NCBI RefSeq assembly: GCF_021129175.1
Contig: NZ_JAJOHV010000029.1
Span: forward strand, 1 to 38,239
Reading direction: 5' to 3'
Origin: Chromobacterium piscinae
GTDB lineage: Bacteria > Pseudomonadota > Gammaproteobacteria > Burkholderiales > Chromobacteriaceae
DNA: 38,239 nt
Under the pieces are notes generated by a model, which was not told where the DNA came from, did not search any database, and saw only the letters and a list, made by a program, of their open reading frames with translations. The position numbers and the translations under genes are program-made. Of the stretch, positions 24,012 through 33,243 are shown in pieces. The stretch's first letter is position 1. Every line of letters starts with the position of its first letter.

Positions 24012-24686
24012 TCAGTCGGGGCCCGGCTTGCCTCCAAGATAGCGCCCGTCGTCAAAGGTCGCCACCCAGCGCGGCTTGTACACCACCAGCACCGCGAGCA
24101 GCAAGCCGGTGGTGAAGGCTTCCGACCACGACAGCAAGAAGTAATAAGGCAATGCTTCCTCCAACAGCGCGTCCCAGGGGTAGGCGCCGGCCAGGCCCAG
24201 CGCCAGCACGCCGCACAAGGCCGCCGCCAGCAGGCTAGCTCCGCCGGCCAGGAAGCCGTTGACGAAGACGTAGATGAAAAAATGCGCGGGCAAGCGCCGC
24301 CGCGCCAGCTCCAGCATGCCGGATGTCACCGCCACCGCGGGCAGAGCCGTCAATAGCCAATTGAGCCCCAGCGCCCGCCAGTCGGCGTGGCCGGCCGCGG
24401 CCAAGGCCAGCTGCACCGCCGCCAATGCCAGCATCGCCAGCCATGGCCCCATCAGCAAGGTGAACAAGGCCGCTCCCAGCAAATGGAAGGACAAACCCGG
24501 CTGCAGGCCGCCGCGCAGCAGCCATAGCGCCAAATCCAGCACGCAGGCCCCCATCCAGGCATTCAGCGCGGCCGGATCCAACATGCGCCATCGCACCCGG
24601 AACGCGGCGAAAGCCAGCGCCGCGGCCGCGAGCGCGCCGGCCAGCCACGGCGCCCAGCCGGCAAACAGCAATGCGGACAAATCCAT
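24012..24686 (-). CDS. CbiM-like integral membrane protein (energy-coupling factor permease family)
   Basis: 224 aa from the ATG at 24686; an upstream TTG at 24695 is possible but has no better ribosome site. About seven hydrophobic helices. RGGLQPGLSFHLLGAALFTLLMGPWLAMLALA resembles the conserved CbiM/COG3235-like core with an S-F-H-x-L-G histidine, the position of metal-handling residues in CbiM. The HFFIYVFVNGFLAGG segment and C-terminal ALPYYFLLSWSEAFTTGLLLAVLVVYKPRWV are also typical of this uncharacterised branch. No CbiQ/CbiO partner lies nearby, so a transport role (Ni/Co?) is only suggested by family. Probably co-transcribed with the MAPEG gene. Confidence 0.75.
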   Translation of the reverse strand: MDLSALLFAGWAPWLAGALAAAALAFAAFRVRWRMLDPAALNAWMGACVLDLALWLLRGGLQPGLSFHLLGAALFTLLMGPWLAMLALAAVQLALAAAGHADWRALGLNWLLTALPAVAVTSGMLELARRRLPAHFFIYVFVNGFLAGGASLLAAALCGVLALGLAGAYPWDALLEEALPYYFLLSWSEAFTTGLLLAVLVVYKPRWVATFDDGRYLGGKPGPD

Positions 24687-24815
24687 GACGTTCAAATCAA
24701 AAGAAACCGGGCTTCAGCATAACAGATGCCCGCGCGCCCTCCGGGACTTTCGCCGCCGGCGGACGCGCCAACTCCGGCTCCTGCCGTTACAATACGCTTT
24801 TGGATGGAGACCTTC

Positions 24816-25655
24816 ATGCCCCTGCCCGCCCACCACCTGATCGCCCAACACGTATCCCTGGCCCTGGCCGAAGACATCGGTTCCTGCGACTGGACCGCCC
24901 GGCTGATAGCCGCCGACAAGACCGGCGCCGCCCGCGTGATCGCCCGCGAAGACGCGGTGATCTGCGGCCAGGCCTGGTTCGACGAATGCTTCCGCCAGGT
25001 GGATGCGCGTTGCCGGGTGGAATGGTTGGCCGCCGAGGGAGAAAAGGTGGCAGCGGGCAGCGAGCTGTGCCGCATCGGCGGCCCGGCCCGCGCGCTACTC
25101 ACCGCCGAACGCAGCGCACTCAACTTCCTGCAGCTGCTGTCCGGCGTCGCCAGCGAAACCCGCCGCTACGTCGACGCGGTTTCCGGCCACCGCGCCCGCA
25201 TTCTCGATACCCGCAAGACCCTTCCCGGCCTGCGGCTGGCGCAGAAGTACGCAGTCACCGTAGGCGGCGGCGCCAATCAGCGCATCGGCCTGTTCGACGG
25301 CATCCTGATCAAGGAAAACCACATCATGGCCGCCGGCGGCGTCGCCCAGGCGATGGCCCAGGCGCAGGCCGGCCTGCCGCCGGGCGTCACGCTGCAGATC
25401 GAGGTGGAGTCGCTGCCGCAACTGGAGGAAGCGCTGAACCACGGCGCCAAACTGGTGCTGCTGGACAATATGTCGCTGGACGACATGCGCCGCGCGGTGG
25501 AGATCAGCGCCGGCCGCGCCGAGCTTGAGGCCTCGGGCGGCATCGACCTCGACAGCGTGCGCGCCATCGCCGCCACCGGCGTCGACCGCATCTCCGTGGG
25601 CAAGCTGACCAAGGACGTGCGCGCGCTGGATCTGTCCATGCGCTTCACCCTGTAA
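24816..25655 (+). CDS. nadC: Nicotinate-nucleotide pyrophosphorylase (carboxylating)
   Basis: Converts quinolinate and PRPP to nicotinate mononucleotide and CO2 in de novo NAD synthesis. 279 aa, a normal size. The start at 24816 is chosen for GGAG 6 bp upstream; an ATG at 24804 would add METF and place the SD inside the gene. LAEDIGSCDWTA opens the N-terminal domain, ERSALNFLQLLSGVAS at 98-113 and DTRKTLPGLRLAQKYAV at 131-147 are the active-site stretches, then GGGANQRIGLFDGILIKENHI and ASGGIDLDSV in the barrel. A TACAAT hexamer at 24788-24793 is a likely -10. No nadA or nadB nearby. Confidence 0.98.
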   Translation: MPLPAHHLIAQHVSLALAEDIGSCDWTARLIAADKTGAARVIAREDAVICGQAWFDECFRQVDARCRVEWLAAEGEKVAAGSELCRIGGPARALLTAERSALNFLQLLSGVASETRRYVDAVSGHRARILDTRKTLPGLRLAQKYAVTVGGGANQRIGLFDGILIKENHIMAAGGVAQAMAQAQAGLPPGVTLQIEVESLPQLEEALNHGAKLVLLDNMSLDDMRRAVEISAGRAELEASGGIDLDSVRAIAATGVDRISVGKLTKDVRALDLSMRFTL

Positions 25656-25731
25656 CGCGCTACGCAGCCATGGGCAGAGCTGTCATACTGAGGACATGCC
25701 TACTATAAGCAAAGCATAGCCCTCACCGTTC

Positions 25732-27609
25732 ATGGACATGACTCCGCCCAGATTCGGCTCCCGCTCCGCCCGCCACGCCAAATGGGGCGCCGCGCTATTG
25801 TTGCTGGTGACCCTCGCGTTGCTGGCGGTGGACCTGTCCACCAGCTACCGCCAGCTGGAAACCGAAGCCGGCCGGCAAGCGAGCGGCCTAAGCCAGCTGC
25901 TGGCGGAAAGACTGAGCTCCGGCATCCACGAGGCCGGCCTGATCCTGCAGAGCAGCAACCAGATTCCCGAAATCCAGCGCCTGCTGCGCAGCGGCACGCT
26001 GGAGCCCGGCGCGCGCCAGAACCTGACGCAGAAGCTGCTGCAGCTGCTGCAGCTGGCGCCCTACCTCAGCCGCGTCGAAATCGTGGACACCGCCTGCCAG
26101 ACGGTGTTCAGCAGCAAGCTCGACGGCACGCCCCGCCCGCACCACAACGAATTCTGCCGCTGGCTGCACCGGATCGACCCCAAGGAAAGCAACTACACCA
26201 CGGTGATACACAGCCCCACCGACGGCGGCATCGTGCTTGCCAACAAGCTGTACGACGGCGAAGGCAACCTGATCGGCATGGCCACCGGCCTGATCAAGCA
26301 TAACTTCATCCAGGACGAGGTCAGCCGGCTGACGGTGGGAGAACACGGCGAGATCCTGGTGCTGGACCAGCGCCAGCTGACGGTGACGCGCTGGCCGCAA
26401 ACCAACGGCAACGACCCGCAAAGCTACCGGCCGTTGCAGCCGCGCGAGATACTGTCCCACGATCCGGGGCAGATGCTGTTCGACGCGCCATCCAGCTTCG
26501 ACGGCCGCGAACGGCTGTACAGCATGCGCCAGACCGGCAACTACCCGTTCCAGGTGGCGGTGGGCCTGTCTCGGCGCGACTTCACCCGCTACGTCTGGGA
26601 CAAGGCCTGGCTGGCGATCCCGGGCTGGCTGTTCCTCTCCGCGCTGACCCTGCTGGCGCTGCGCAAGCATCTATCCAATCTGCACCAGCACCAGCAGCTG
26701 CTGCAAGGCAACGAGCGCATACGCGCCAGCGAGGAGCAGGCCAGGCTGATCCTGGACACCGCGCCGCTGGCGCTGCTGCTGGTGAACCCCCAGACCATCC
26801 GCATCCGCCACGCCAACTCGCCGGCGCGGGAAATGCTGGGCCTGCCGCCGCGCGATCCCGAGCAGGCCGCCGACAATGAACTGAACCTGCCCTTGAAGCT
26901 GCAGCCGGTGGAGCAATGGCTGCGCGAGGGAGAGGACGCGCTGCAGCAAGAGGTGGAGCTGGAGCTGGAGGACAAGAGCCGGCTATGGGCGATCGCCTCG
27001 CTGCGCCGGCTAGGACACGACAGCCAGCCGTCGGCGCTGATCGCGCTGTATGACATCTCCGGCCGCAAGCTGCTGGAACAGCAGTTGCACGAAAGCAATC
27101 AACAACTGGCCGAGATGGCGGTCACCGACCCCCTGACCCGCCTGTACAACCGCCGCCACGCCGATATGGTGCTGCGCGACGAGATCAGCCGCTGCGAGCG
27201 CTACGGCCAGACCATGGCCATCGCGGTGTTCGACATCGACCACTTCAAGCGCTTCAACGACCAATACGGCCACCAGGCCGGCGACGACGTGCTGGTGGCC
27301 GTCGCCAACGCGCTGCGCGACACCACCCGCAACACCGACATCAACGCGCGCATCGGCGGCGAAGAGTTCATGGTGATCTTCCCCTACACGCGGCTGCGCG
27401 ACGCGCAAAAAGTGATGAGCCGGCTGCAGATCGCGCTGACCCACACCACCTTCCCCTTTGTCGAACAACGCATCACCTTCAGCGGCGGCGTCACCGACTG
27501 GCGGCCGGGCGACAACCCGGCGCTGATGATGTCGCGCGCCGACAAGCTGCTGTACGACGCCAAACAGTCGGGCCGCAACGTGGTGTTGTCGGATCAGGAA
27601 GAAGCGTGA
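25732..27609 (+). CDS. Membrane diguanylate cyclase (periplasmic sensor, PAS-like, GGDEF)
   Basis: Makes c-di-GMP from two GTP. 625 aa: TM helix near 19-34, a periplasmic sensory region of about 250 residues (Cache-like by layout, with SRVEIVDTACQTVFSS), a second TM near 290-310, a PAS-like domain (ARLILDTAPLALLLVNPQTIRIRHAN), a short coiled linker, then GGDEF. The catalytic motif is GGEEF at 542-546. The inhibitory I-site RNTD at 533-536 is exactly five residues before it, so product inhibition is expected. FDIDHFKRFNDQYGH and TDPLTRLYNRR are intact. No EAL domain. The ATG at 25732 lacks a clear ribosome site and an in-frame ATG at 25738 is an alternative. It ends 16 bp from the convergent Nudix gene. 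Confidence 0.94.
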   Translation: MDMTPPRFGSRSARHAKWGAALLLLVTLALLAVDLSTSYRQLETEAGRQASGLSQLLAERLSSGIHEAGLILQSSNQIPEIQRLLRSGTLEPGARQNLTQKLLQLLQLAPYLSRVEIVDTACQTVFSSKLDGTPRPHHNEFCRWLHRIDPKESNYTTVIHSPTDGGIVLANKLYDGEGNLIGMATGLIKHNFIQDEVSRLTVGEHGEILVLDQRQLTVTRWPQTNGNDPQSYRPLQPREILSHDPGQMLFDAPSSFDGRERLYSMRQTGNYPFQVAVGLSRRDFTRYVWDKAWLAIPGWLFLSALTLLALRKHLSNLHQHQQLLQGNERIRASEEQARLILDTAPLALLLVNPQTIRIRHANSPAREMLGLPPRDPEQAADNELNLPLKLQPVEQWLREGEDALQQEVELELEDKSRLWAIASLRRLGHDSQPSALIALYDISGRKLLEQQLHESNQQLAEMAVTDPLTRLYNRRHADMVLRDEISRCERYGQTMAIAVFDIDHFKRFNDQYGHQAGDDVLVAVANALRDTTRNTDINARIGGEEFMVIFPYTRLRDAQKVMSRLQIALTHTTFPFVEQRITFSGGVTDWRPGDNPALMMSRADKLLYDAKQSGRNVVLSDQEEA

Positions 27610-27625
27610 ACCGGAGAATCCGGCG

Positions 27626-28237
27626 TTAGAAAGACGCGCCGCCCAGCGCGTCCGCCAGCATCCACATCATCGCCGCGGTCGCGCCCCAGATGGTGTGCCG
27701 GTCCCATTGCAGCGACAGATACTGGCCGGCCACGCCATCGCGGACATAGTCGTGGCGGCTGTACGCCTGCCGATCCAGCAGCAGCGGGAGCGGCACTTCG
27801 AACACCTCCGCCACCTCGTCCGGCGCCGGCGCCAGCGCCAGCGGCGGATGCAGCAGCCCCACCACCGGCGTGACCAGATAACCAGTCACCGTCACGTAGT
27901 CCGGCAAGCTTCCCAACACCCGCACCGACGATTCCGGCAGGCCGGTCTCCTCGCGCGCCTCGCGCAGCGCGGCCGCCTGGGCCGACACGTCGCCGTTCTC
28001 CAGCTTGCCGCCGGGAAAACTGACCTGCCCGGGATGGCTGGACAGGTGGTCGGTGCGGCGGGTGAACAGCACCGTGGCGCCGTCCGCGTGCCACACCAGC
28101 GGCACCAGCACCGCGGCAGCCTTCAAGCCGGGCGATGCCGCCCGATAGGGCAAATCGGCCACCCTGCCGGTGAAATCGTAGGATTGCAGCCGTCCGGCGA
28201 TCATCGCGGCGGCCTCGTCTGCCTCCATGGACCACAT
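27626..28237 (-). CDS. nudL: CoA pyrophosphatase, Nudix family (NudL type)
   Basis: Likely hydrolyses CoA and derivatives to phosphopantetheine and 3',5'-ADP. 203 aa from the ATG at 28237, chosen for AAAGGA about 8 bp upstream; in-frame ATGs further up (28282, 28318) would run into the rho terminator. The signature FTRRTDHLSSHPGQVSFPGGK, then NGDVSAQAAALREAREETGL (about residues 59-100) matches the UPF0035/NudL pattern, in which LxxHxGQxxFPGGxxD precedes the Nudix helix REAxEE. Metal-binding glutamates are present in REAREE. The role in C-terminal WGATAAMMW is typical of the family. Confidence 0.92.
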   Translation of the reverse strand: MWSMEADEAAAMIAGRLQSYDFTGRVADLPYRAASPGLKAAAVLVPLVWHADGATVLFTRRTDHLSSHPGQVSFPGGKLENGDVSAQAAALREAREETGLPESSVRVLGSLPDYVTVTGYLVTPVVGLLHPPLALAPAPDEVAEVFEVPLPLLLDRQAYSRHDYVRDGVAGQYLSLQWDRHTIWGATAAMMWMLADALGGASF

Positions 28238-28296
28238 ATCGTTATCCTTTTGTCTCCCGGCGCCCGCTCTTGCGGCGGACATGTCTCCAATGTACC

Positions 28297-28328
28297 AAAA
28301 AAAATGCCAGACCGGCATGGTCTGGCAT
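28297..28328 (-). terminator. Intrinsic terminator of rho
   Basis: Minus-strand hairpin with 10-bp arms (28319-28328 and 28304-28313), 5-nt loop, followed by eight T (A-run at 28297-28304 on the plus strand). It starts 20 bp after the rho stop and separates rho from nudL. Confidence 0.93.
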
Positions 28329-28347
28329 CTTGGCTGGCGGATATCGC

Positions 28348-29604
28348 TCAGCGGCGCATCGAGTCGAAGAAAGCCTGGTTCGACTTGGTGGCCTTGATCT
28401 TGTCCTGCAGGAATTCCATCGCCTCCAGGTCGTCCATCGGGTACAGCAGCTTGCGCAGCACCCAGATGCGCTGCAGCTGGTCCTGCGGAATCAGCAGCTC
28501 TTCGCGGCGGGTGCCGGAGCGGTTGATGTTCATCGCCGGGAAGATGCGCTTTTCGGCCATCTTGCGGTCCAGATGGATTTCGCAGTTGCCGGTGCCCTTG
28601 AATTCCTCGTAGATCACATCGTCCATGCGGCTGCCGGTGTCGATCAGCGCGGTGGCGATGATGGTCAGGCTGCCGCCCTCCTCCACATTGCGCGCGGCGC
28701 CGAAGAAGCGCTTGGGACGCTGCAGCGCGTTGGCGTCCACGCCGCCGGTCAGCACCTTGCCGGAAGCCGGCACCACGGTGTTGTAGGCGCGGGCCAGACG
28801 GGTGACGGAGTCCAGCAGGATGACCACGTCCTTCTTGTGCTCGACCAGGCGCTTGGCTTTTTCGATCACCATCTCGGCGACTTGCACGTGGCGGGTGGCC
28901 GGCTCGTCGAAGGTGGACGACACCACTTCGCCGCGCACCGAGCGTTGCATTTCCGTCACTTCTTCCGGACGCTCGTCGATCAGCAGCACGATCAGCACCG
29001 CGTCGGGGTGATTGGCGGTGATCGCATGGGCGATGTGCTGCAGCATCACAGTCTTGCCGGACTTCGGCGGCGCCACCAGCAGCGCGCGCTGGCCGCGGCC
29101 GATGGGCGCGATCAGGTCGATGATGCGGCCGGTGATGTTTTCTTCGGCGCGGATGTCGCGCTCCAGCTTGAACTGCTCGGTCGGGAACAGCGGCGTCAGA
29201 TTCTCGAACAGAATCTTGTGCTTGGAGTTCTCCGGCGCCTCGCCGTTTACCTTATCCACTTTCACCAGCGCGAAATAGCGCTCGCCATCCTTCGGCGTGC
29301 GGATCTCGCCCTCGATCGAATCGCCGGTATGCAGATTGAAGCGGCGGATCTGCGAGGGGCTGACGTAGATGTCGTCCGGACCCGCCAAGTAGGAGGTATC
29401 CGGGCTGCGCAGGAAACCGAAGCCGTCCGGCAACACTTCCAGCGTACCCTCGCCGAAAATGCTCTCGCCCTTCTTGGCCTGGTTCTTCAAAAGCGCAAAG
29501 ATCAGATCCTGCTTGCGCAACCGGTTGGCGCCGTCGATCTCGTTGGAAATGGCCATTTCAACGAGCTCGGATACGTGGAGATGTTTGAGATCAGATAAGT
29601 GCAT
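28348..29604 (-). CDS. rho: Transcription termination factor Rho
   Basis: Hexameric RNA helicase that ends transcription at C-rich untranslated RNA. 418 aa, one short of E. coli Rho (419), with no inserted domain. N-terminal [18 protein letters not shown], cold-shock-type RNA-binding domain with [31 protein letters not shown]-loop APPKSGKT at 178-185, Walker [17 protein letters not shown], and the Q-loop/R-loop region ending in [23 protein letters not shown]. It lies downstream of trxA on the same strand, as in E. coli. The 126-bp gap holds a hairpin that may attenuate rho. Confidence 0.99.
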   Translation of the reverse strand: MHLSDLKHLHVSELVEMAISNEIDGANRLRKQDLIFALLKNQAKKGESIFGEGTLEVLPDGFGFLRSPDTSYLAGPDDIYVSPSQIRRFNLHTGDSIEGEIRTPKDGERYFALVKVDKVNGEAPENSKHKILFENLTPLFPTEQFKLERDIRAEENITGRIIDLIAPIGRGQRALLVAPPKSGKTVMLQHIAHAITANHPDAVLIVLLIDERPEEVTEMQRSVRGEVVSSTFDEPATRHVQVAEMVIEKAKRLVEHKKDVVILLDSVTRLARAYNTVVPASGKVLTGGVDANALQRPKRFFGAARNVEEGGSLTIIATALIDTGSRMDDVIYEEFKGTGNCEIHLDRKMAEKRIFPAMNINRSGTRREELLIPQDQLQRIWVLRKLLYPMDDLEAMEFLQDKIKATKSNQAFFDSMRR

Positions 29605-29673
29605 AGCGGTCGTGAGGTCGACTCGGTAGTAATGAGGCGGAGCGCCTATCGGGGGTGTGGAAGCGTAAACGAA

Positions 29674-29699
29674 ACGGGCGGCTTGCTTATGCCACCCGT
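29674..29699 (-). promoter_or_regulatory. Hairpin in the trxA-rho gap (possible attenuator)
   Basis: Minus-strand stem of 9 bp with one G-U pair (29691-29699 with 29674-29682) and an 8-nt loop, followed by TTTCGTTT. The tail is too broken for a strong terminator. E. coli rho is known to be autoregulated by attenuation in its leader, so this is a candidate site for that. Confidence 0.45.
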
Positions 29700-29730
29700 C
29701 ATGAAAGATTGTGCGTGGAGAATAGACGCT

Positions 29731-30057
29731 TTACAGTTGACTGTCAATGAAGGCGGTCAGCTGGCTCTTGGACAGCGCGCCCACCTTGGTGGCGGCGACT
29801 TGGCCGTCCTTGAACAGCATCAGAGTCGGGATGCCGCGGATGCCGAATTTGGGCGGAGTCTGCTCGTTCTGGTCGATGTTGAGCTTGGCGACTTTCAGCT
29901 TGCCTTCGTATTCCTTGGCCACTTCGTCCAGGATCGGAGCGATCATCTTGCACGGACCGCACCATTCGGCCCAGTAGTCGACCAGCACCGGGCTGTCGGC
30001 CTTCAGGACATCGTTTTCAAAAGAATCGTCGGTTACGTGCAGGATCAGATCGCTCAT
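29731..30057 (-). CDS. trxA: Thioredoxin 1
   Basis: Cytoplasmic disulfide reductase, recycled by thioredoxin reductase. 108 aa, same length as E. coli TrxA. GAGGAAG precedes the ATG at 30057. Active site WCGPC with C33 and C36, preceded by VLVDYWAE; the buried aspartate and [19 protein letters not shown] follow; the cis-proline lies in [15 protein letters not shown]-terminal [13 protein letters not shown]. It is the first gene of a trxA-rho arrangement, and is divergent from fabI across about 200 bp. Confidence 0.98.
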   Translation of the reverse strand: MSDLILHVTDDSFENDVLKADSPVLVDYWAEWCGPCKMIAPILDEVAKEYEGKLKVAKLNIDQNEQTPPKFGIRGIPTLMLFKDGQVAATKVGALSKSQLTAFIDSQL

Positions 30058-30201
30058 GGCTTCCTCGTCAAAATTGGGTGTGCTTAATTCGGGATGGTAG
30101 CAAGCGGCGGAGCGGGCGGCAACCTGCGGCACAAAGTTCCCTTCCCCCTTCGTTCAAGGGGTTATCCTCGCATAAACGAGCGCCTGACTTCGACGACGCT
30201 G

Positions 30202-30228
30202 CTGCAAATCGCCGGCATTCGGTATAAT
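30202..30228 (+). promoter_or_regulatory. Promoter of fabI
   Basis: Perfect TATAAT at 30223-30228. The best -35-like hexamer (CTGCAA at 30202-30207) is only 15 bp away, so the -35 is weak. A start near 30235 leaves a leader of about 24 nt containing GAAGGA. Confidence 0.55.
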
Positions 30229-30258
30229 GACCGGCTGTTTACATGAGAAGGACACCAA

Positions 30259-31047
30259 ATGGGCTTTCTGCAAGGCAAGAAAATCCTGATCACCGGCATG
30301 ATCTCCAACCGCTCGATCGCCTATGGCATCGCCCAGGCCTGTCATCGCGAAGGCGCCGAGCTGGCGTTCACCTACGTGGTGGACAAACTGGAAGACCGCG
30401 TCCGTGAAATGGCGGCCGACTTCGGCTCCAAGCTGGTTTACCGCTGCGACGTGCAGAACGACGACGAGATCAACCAGCTGTTCGCCGACCTTGCCAAGCA
30501 ATGGGACGGCCTGGACGGCCTGGTGCACTCGATCGGCTTCGCCCCGCGCGAAGCGCTGGAAGGCGACTTCCTGGATTCTCTGAGCCGCGAAGCGTTCCAG
30601 ATCGCCCACGACGTGTCGTCCTACAGCTTCCCGGCGCTGGCCAAGGCCGCGCGGCCGATGATGCAGGGCCGCAAGGCCGCGCTGCTGACGCTGTCCTACC
30701 TGGGCGCGGTGCGCGCGATCCCGAACTACAACGTGATGGGTCTGGCCAAGGCCAGCCTGGAAGCGTCGGTGCGCTTCATGGCCGCCAGCCTGGGCAAGGA
30801 AGGCATCCGCGTCAACGGCATCTCCGCCGGTCCAATCAAGACCCTGGCCGCCGCGGGCATCTCCGGCTTCTCCAAGCTGCTGAACATGGCCTCCAGCCAG
30901 GCCTGCCTGCGCCGCAACGTGACCACGGAAGAAGTGGGCAACGCCGCCGCCTTCATGCTGTCCGACCTGGCTTCCGGCATCACCGGCGAGATCACCTACG
31001 TCGACGCCGGCTACAGCGTCAATGCCTTGAACGTGCCGGAAGAATAA
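30259..31047 (+). CDS. fabI: Enoyl-[acyl-carrier-protein] reductase (NADH), FabI type
   Basis: Last reduction step of each fatty-acid elongation cycle, in the cytoplasm. 262 aa, matching E. coli FabI. The N-terminal nucleotide loop is [13 protein letters not shown]. Catalytic Y147, Y157 and K164 follow the Y-x6-Y-x6-K spacing ([18 protein letters not shown]). HSIGFAP keeps Gly93, and Met160 equals E. coli M159; both are positions where changes give triclosan resistance, so the wild-type drug-sensitive form is expected. [13 protein letters not shown] and the C-terminal [15 protein letters not shown] are typical. A short-chain dehydrogenase other than FabI is unlikely given this match. Confidence 0.98.
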   Translation: MGFLQGKKILITGMISNRSIAYGIAQACHREGAELAFTYVVDKLEDRVREMAADFGSKLVYRCDVQNDDEINQLFADLAKQWDGLDGLVHSIGFAPREALEGDFLDSLSREAFQIAHDVSSYSFPALAKAARPMMQGRKAALLTLSYLGAVRAIPNYNVMGLAKASLEASVRFMAASLGKEGIRVNGISAGPIKTLAAAGISGFSKLLNMASSQACLRRNVTTEEVGNAAAFMLSDLASGITGEITYVDAGYSVNALNVPEE

Positions 31048-31066
31048 GCGCTTCCGCGTTCCAGAC

Positions 31067-31115
31067 GCCAACGGCGCGGGCATTGCCCGCGCCGTTTTCC
31101 ATTCATGCCCCGCCA
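31067..31115 (+). repeat. 49-bp palindromic intergenic element, copy A
   Basis: 42 of 49 positions match copy B at 34889-34937 by hand alignment. The element is a hairpin plus the shared tail TTTCCATTCATG, CCCCGCCA. One stem position pair changes from G-C here to A-T in copy B, keeping the stem. Confidence 0.7.
31070..31098 (+). terminator. Terminator of fabI (part of a 49-bp repeated element)
   Basis: 12-bp GC-rich arms (31070-31081 and 31085-31096), 3-nt loop, then TT and CC. It starts 22 bp after the fabI stop. The T-run is short, but the stem is very stable. Confidence 0.8.
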
Positions 31116-31262
31116 ATCGCCCCCGCCAGCCCCCCCTCCGGTTTTTTCACGCCACTCGGCGCTGTTTCCCGTGTCACTGACCACTCATTCCAGCAAGGGG
31201 TCGCTATTTAGAACTCACGATGCTGGTGATGGCCAGCGCCAGCCACAGTCGCTTGCCTGAAA

Positions 31263-33008
31263 TCAGATATGGAATCGCTCCACCACGTTCTTGAGCTTGC
31301 TAGCGCGCTGGTTCAATTCGTCCAGGGTGGAGCTAGCGCTTTGCGCCACTTCCGACGTGGAGCGGGTCATGCCGTTGATGTGCTCTGTGGTGTGGGCGAT
31401 ATTGCCGACAGCGGTGGACTGCTCCCGGGTAGCATGGGTGATCTGCGCGAAGGTTTCTACCACCTGCCCCATCAAACCGCCAATGTTCTCGATTTCATTG
31501 GCAGCGCTCTGAGCCAGGTCCACGCTCTGGTCCACGGTGCTGCGCGCCTGCTGCATGCTGCTGACGGTGCCGGCGGTCTGCTGCTGCATGCCCTGGGTCA
31601 TGGTTGTGATTTCAGTCGTCGCCTGTGCTGTGCGCTCGGCCAACTTGCGCACTTCGTCCGCCACCACGGCGAAACCCCGGCCCTGCTCCCCGGCGCGGGC
31701 GGCCTCGATGGCCGCGTTCAGCGCCAGCAGATTGGTTTGGTCCGCAATATCCTTGATCACCCCGACGATAGAGCTGATCTCCTCGGAATGCTTGCCGAGG
31801 GAGTGCAGGGTATCGCCCAATGTCGCCATCGCCTGGGACAGTTTGCCCACCTCCGCCGATACCTGCTGCATCGCGTGGCGGCCGCGCTCGGCGCTGTCAT
31901 TGGCCTGGGAAATGATGGCGTTGGCGTCGGAGGTGGTATCGGCGACATGGGTCACGCTGACGGTGATCTGCTCGATGGTCGCGGCATTGGAGCTGATCGC
32001 CTGGTTCACCTGATCGGCGTCCGAACTGATGCGGTTGGTGGTCTGATGCAATGACCCCACCGCGCTCACCAGCTCGCCTGCATTGTTGTTGACCTCACCG
32101 ATCAGCCGGCGCAACCGCTGGTTCATCACCCCGATCTGGCCCAGCGCGCTGTGTTCCGGCGCATTGGGCACCGCCACCGTCAGATTGCCGGAGGCGATTT
32201 CCTGCAGCACCTGCTCGATCTCGCTTACCGTGCCGCCCAGTTGGACATTCAATTGACGCCGGCCCAGCAGAATCAGGAACAGGATTTCCCCCACCAGCAG
32301 GATGATGGTCACCAGAAACACCAGCTGCGCATTGGACAGCCTATCGCGCGCCTGTTGCAGTGCGGTATTGGTGCGCTGATCCAGCAGCACGAAGAAGTCG
32401 TCGATAGGCTTCATGATCTTGGCCTTGTACTGGTGGTACTCCTTGCTGTGCACCAGCTTGCGCGCCAGTTCCATGTCGGGCTGTCCGTTGACCGTGTAAT
32501 TGCCCTGCGCGTCGGCGAACTTGCCCTTCACCGCGTTCATCGCTCGCACTTCAAGATTGACCAGGCCGTCGGAGTTGGCCTGGGCTTCCTTGAGCTTGGC
32601 GAATTCGTCGTCGGTGAATCCGGCTTGCTTCATCAGGCTTTGCAGCGGCACGGTTTCGCCGTCCGGCCTGGGCTTGTCCTGGCCCGCGGCGACAAAGTCC
32701 CAGTAAATGCGGTTGTACTCCTGCGGCCGCGGCGCCTTGCCGTTGCGGATGTCCAGCACCCGGTTGTACTGCTGCTCGTAGGATGGATCGCCGGTGACGA
32801 CGTAGGTGCGGCCCAGACGAGTGAGATCATCCGAACTCTGCCGCAGCTCGGAGGCGAGCAAGTAGGAATGGTAGCGGTTGTCGCTGGCGGCGCTCATCGA
32901 GTCAACCGCCTGCCGCATGGATATGAAGGTATACACCACGCCGATGAAGGTCAGCACGATCAGCACCAGCAAGCCGTTGATCACGACATTGCCGCGAAAA
33001 TTGTTCAT
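31263..33008 (-). CDS. Methyl-accepting chemotaxis protein (downstream paralogue)
   Basis: Membrane chemoreceptor that controls CheA. 581 aa from the ATG at 33008 (AGGAGC upstream, MNNFRGN start). TM1 near 10-30, a periplasmic region of about 170 residues, TM2 near 245-265, a short HAMP-like segment ([19 protein letters not shown]), then the cytoplasmic coiled coil. The signalling tip [40 protein letters not shown] is perfect. Methylation-helix stretches flank it; no C-terminal CheR-binding pentapeptide is visible (ends NVVERFHI). The ligand is unknown. The periplasmic part is clearly paralogous to the next gene upstream: [17 protein letters not shown], then [19 protein letters not shown]. 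Confidence 0.95.
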   Translation of the reverse strand: MNNFRGNVVINGLLVLIVLTFIGVVYTFISMRQAVDSMSAASDNRYHSYLLASELRQSSDDLTRLGRTYVVTGDPSYEQQYNRVLDIRNGKAPRPQEYNRIYWDFVAAGQDKPRPDGETVPLQSLMKQAGFTDDEFAKLKEAQANSDGLVNLEVRAMNAVKGKFADAQGNYTVNGQPDMELARKLVHSKEYHQYKAKIMKPIDDFFVLLDQRTNTALQQARDRLSNAQLVFLVTIILLVGEILFLILLGRRQLNVQLGGTVSEIEQVLQEIASGNLTVAVPNAPEHSALGQIGVMNQRLRRLIGEVNNNAGELVSAVGSLHQTTNRISSDADQVNQAISSNAATIEQITVSVTHVADTTSDANAIISQANDSAERGRHAMQQVSAEVGKLSQAMATLGDTLHSLGKHSEEISSIVGVIKDIADQTNLLALNAAIEAARAGEQGRGFAVVADEVRKLAERTAQATTEITTMTQGMQQQTAGTVSSMQQARSTVDQSVDLAQSAANEIENIGGLMGQVVETFAQITHATREQSTAVGNIAHTTEHINGMTRSTSEVAQSASSTLDELNQRASKLKNVVERFHI

Positions 33009-33057
33009 GGAGGAAGCTCCTTGCGATACGGGTCCGCCGCCTATCCCGGCGACGGAA

Positions 33058-33243
33058 TCAGATACGGGATGCGGGACCGGTCCCGATAACGACAGCACGC
33101 GAATGGGCGGCAGCCGGACTTTGGATGATCGCGCCGACATCGGCGCGTGTCTGGAAACGCTGCATCAGCCTTTGCATCTCGTCCGCGCAGTCATTGCCTT
33201 TTTCGGAGATGATCGCCAGTTCTTCGACGAGGCATGCATTCTG
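33058..33243 (-). pseudogene. In-frame tail of the upstream chemoreceptor, cut off by an amber codon
   Basis: Directly after the TAG at 33244-33246 the same frame stays open for 61 codons to a TGA at 33058-33060. Its first part reads QNACLVEELAIISEKGNDCA, then [10 protein letters not shown], which is the usual chemoreceptor C-terminus after QLSAATQ. It has no start codon of its own and is best read as the lost end of the preceding gene. The later codons may lie beyond the ancestral stop. Confidence 0.7.
33072..33085. repeat. 14-bp perfect palindrome between the chemoreceptor genes
   Basis: CGGGACCGGTCCCG, 64 bp before the start of the downstream receptor. A second inverted repeat, GCGCCGA-CA-TCGGCGC, lies at 33131-33146. 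Neither has a T-run. They may be operators or mRNA structure. Confidence 0.45.

Noticed and set aside
24726-24815. Upstream extension of nadC in the same frame
   Set aside because: The conserved NadC N-terminus begins at MPLPAHHLIAQH, and the SD GGAG lies directly before the ATG at 24816.
28238-28318. Longer N-terminus of the Nudix protein (start at 28318 or 28282)
   Set aside because: It would translate through the rho terminator hairpin, and a proper ribosome site precedes the ATG at 28237.
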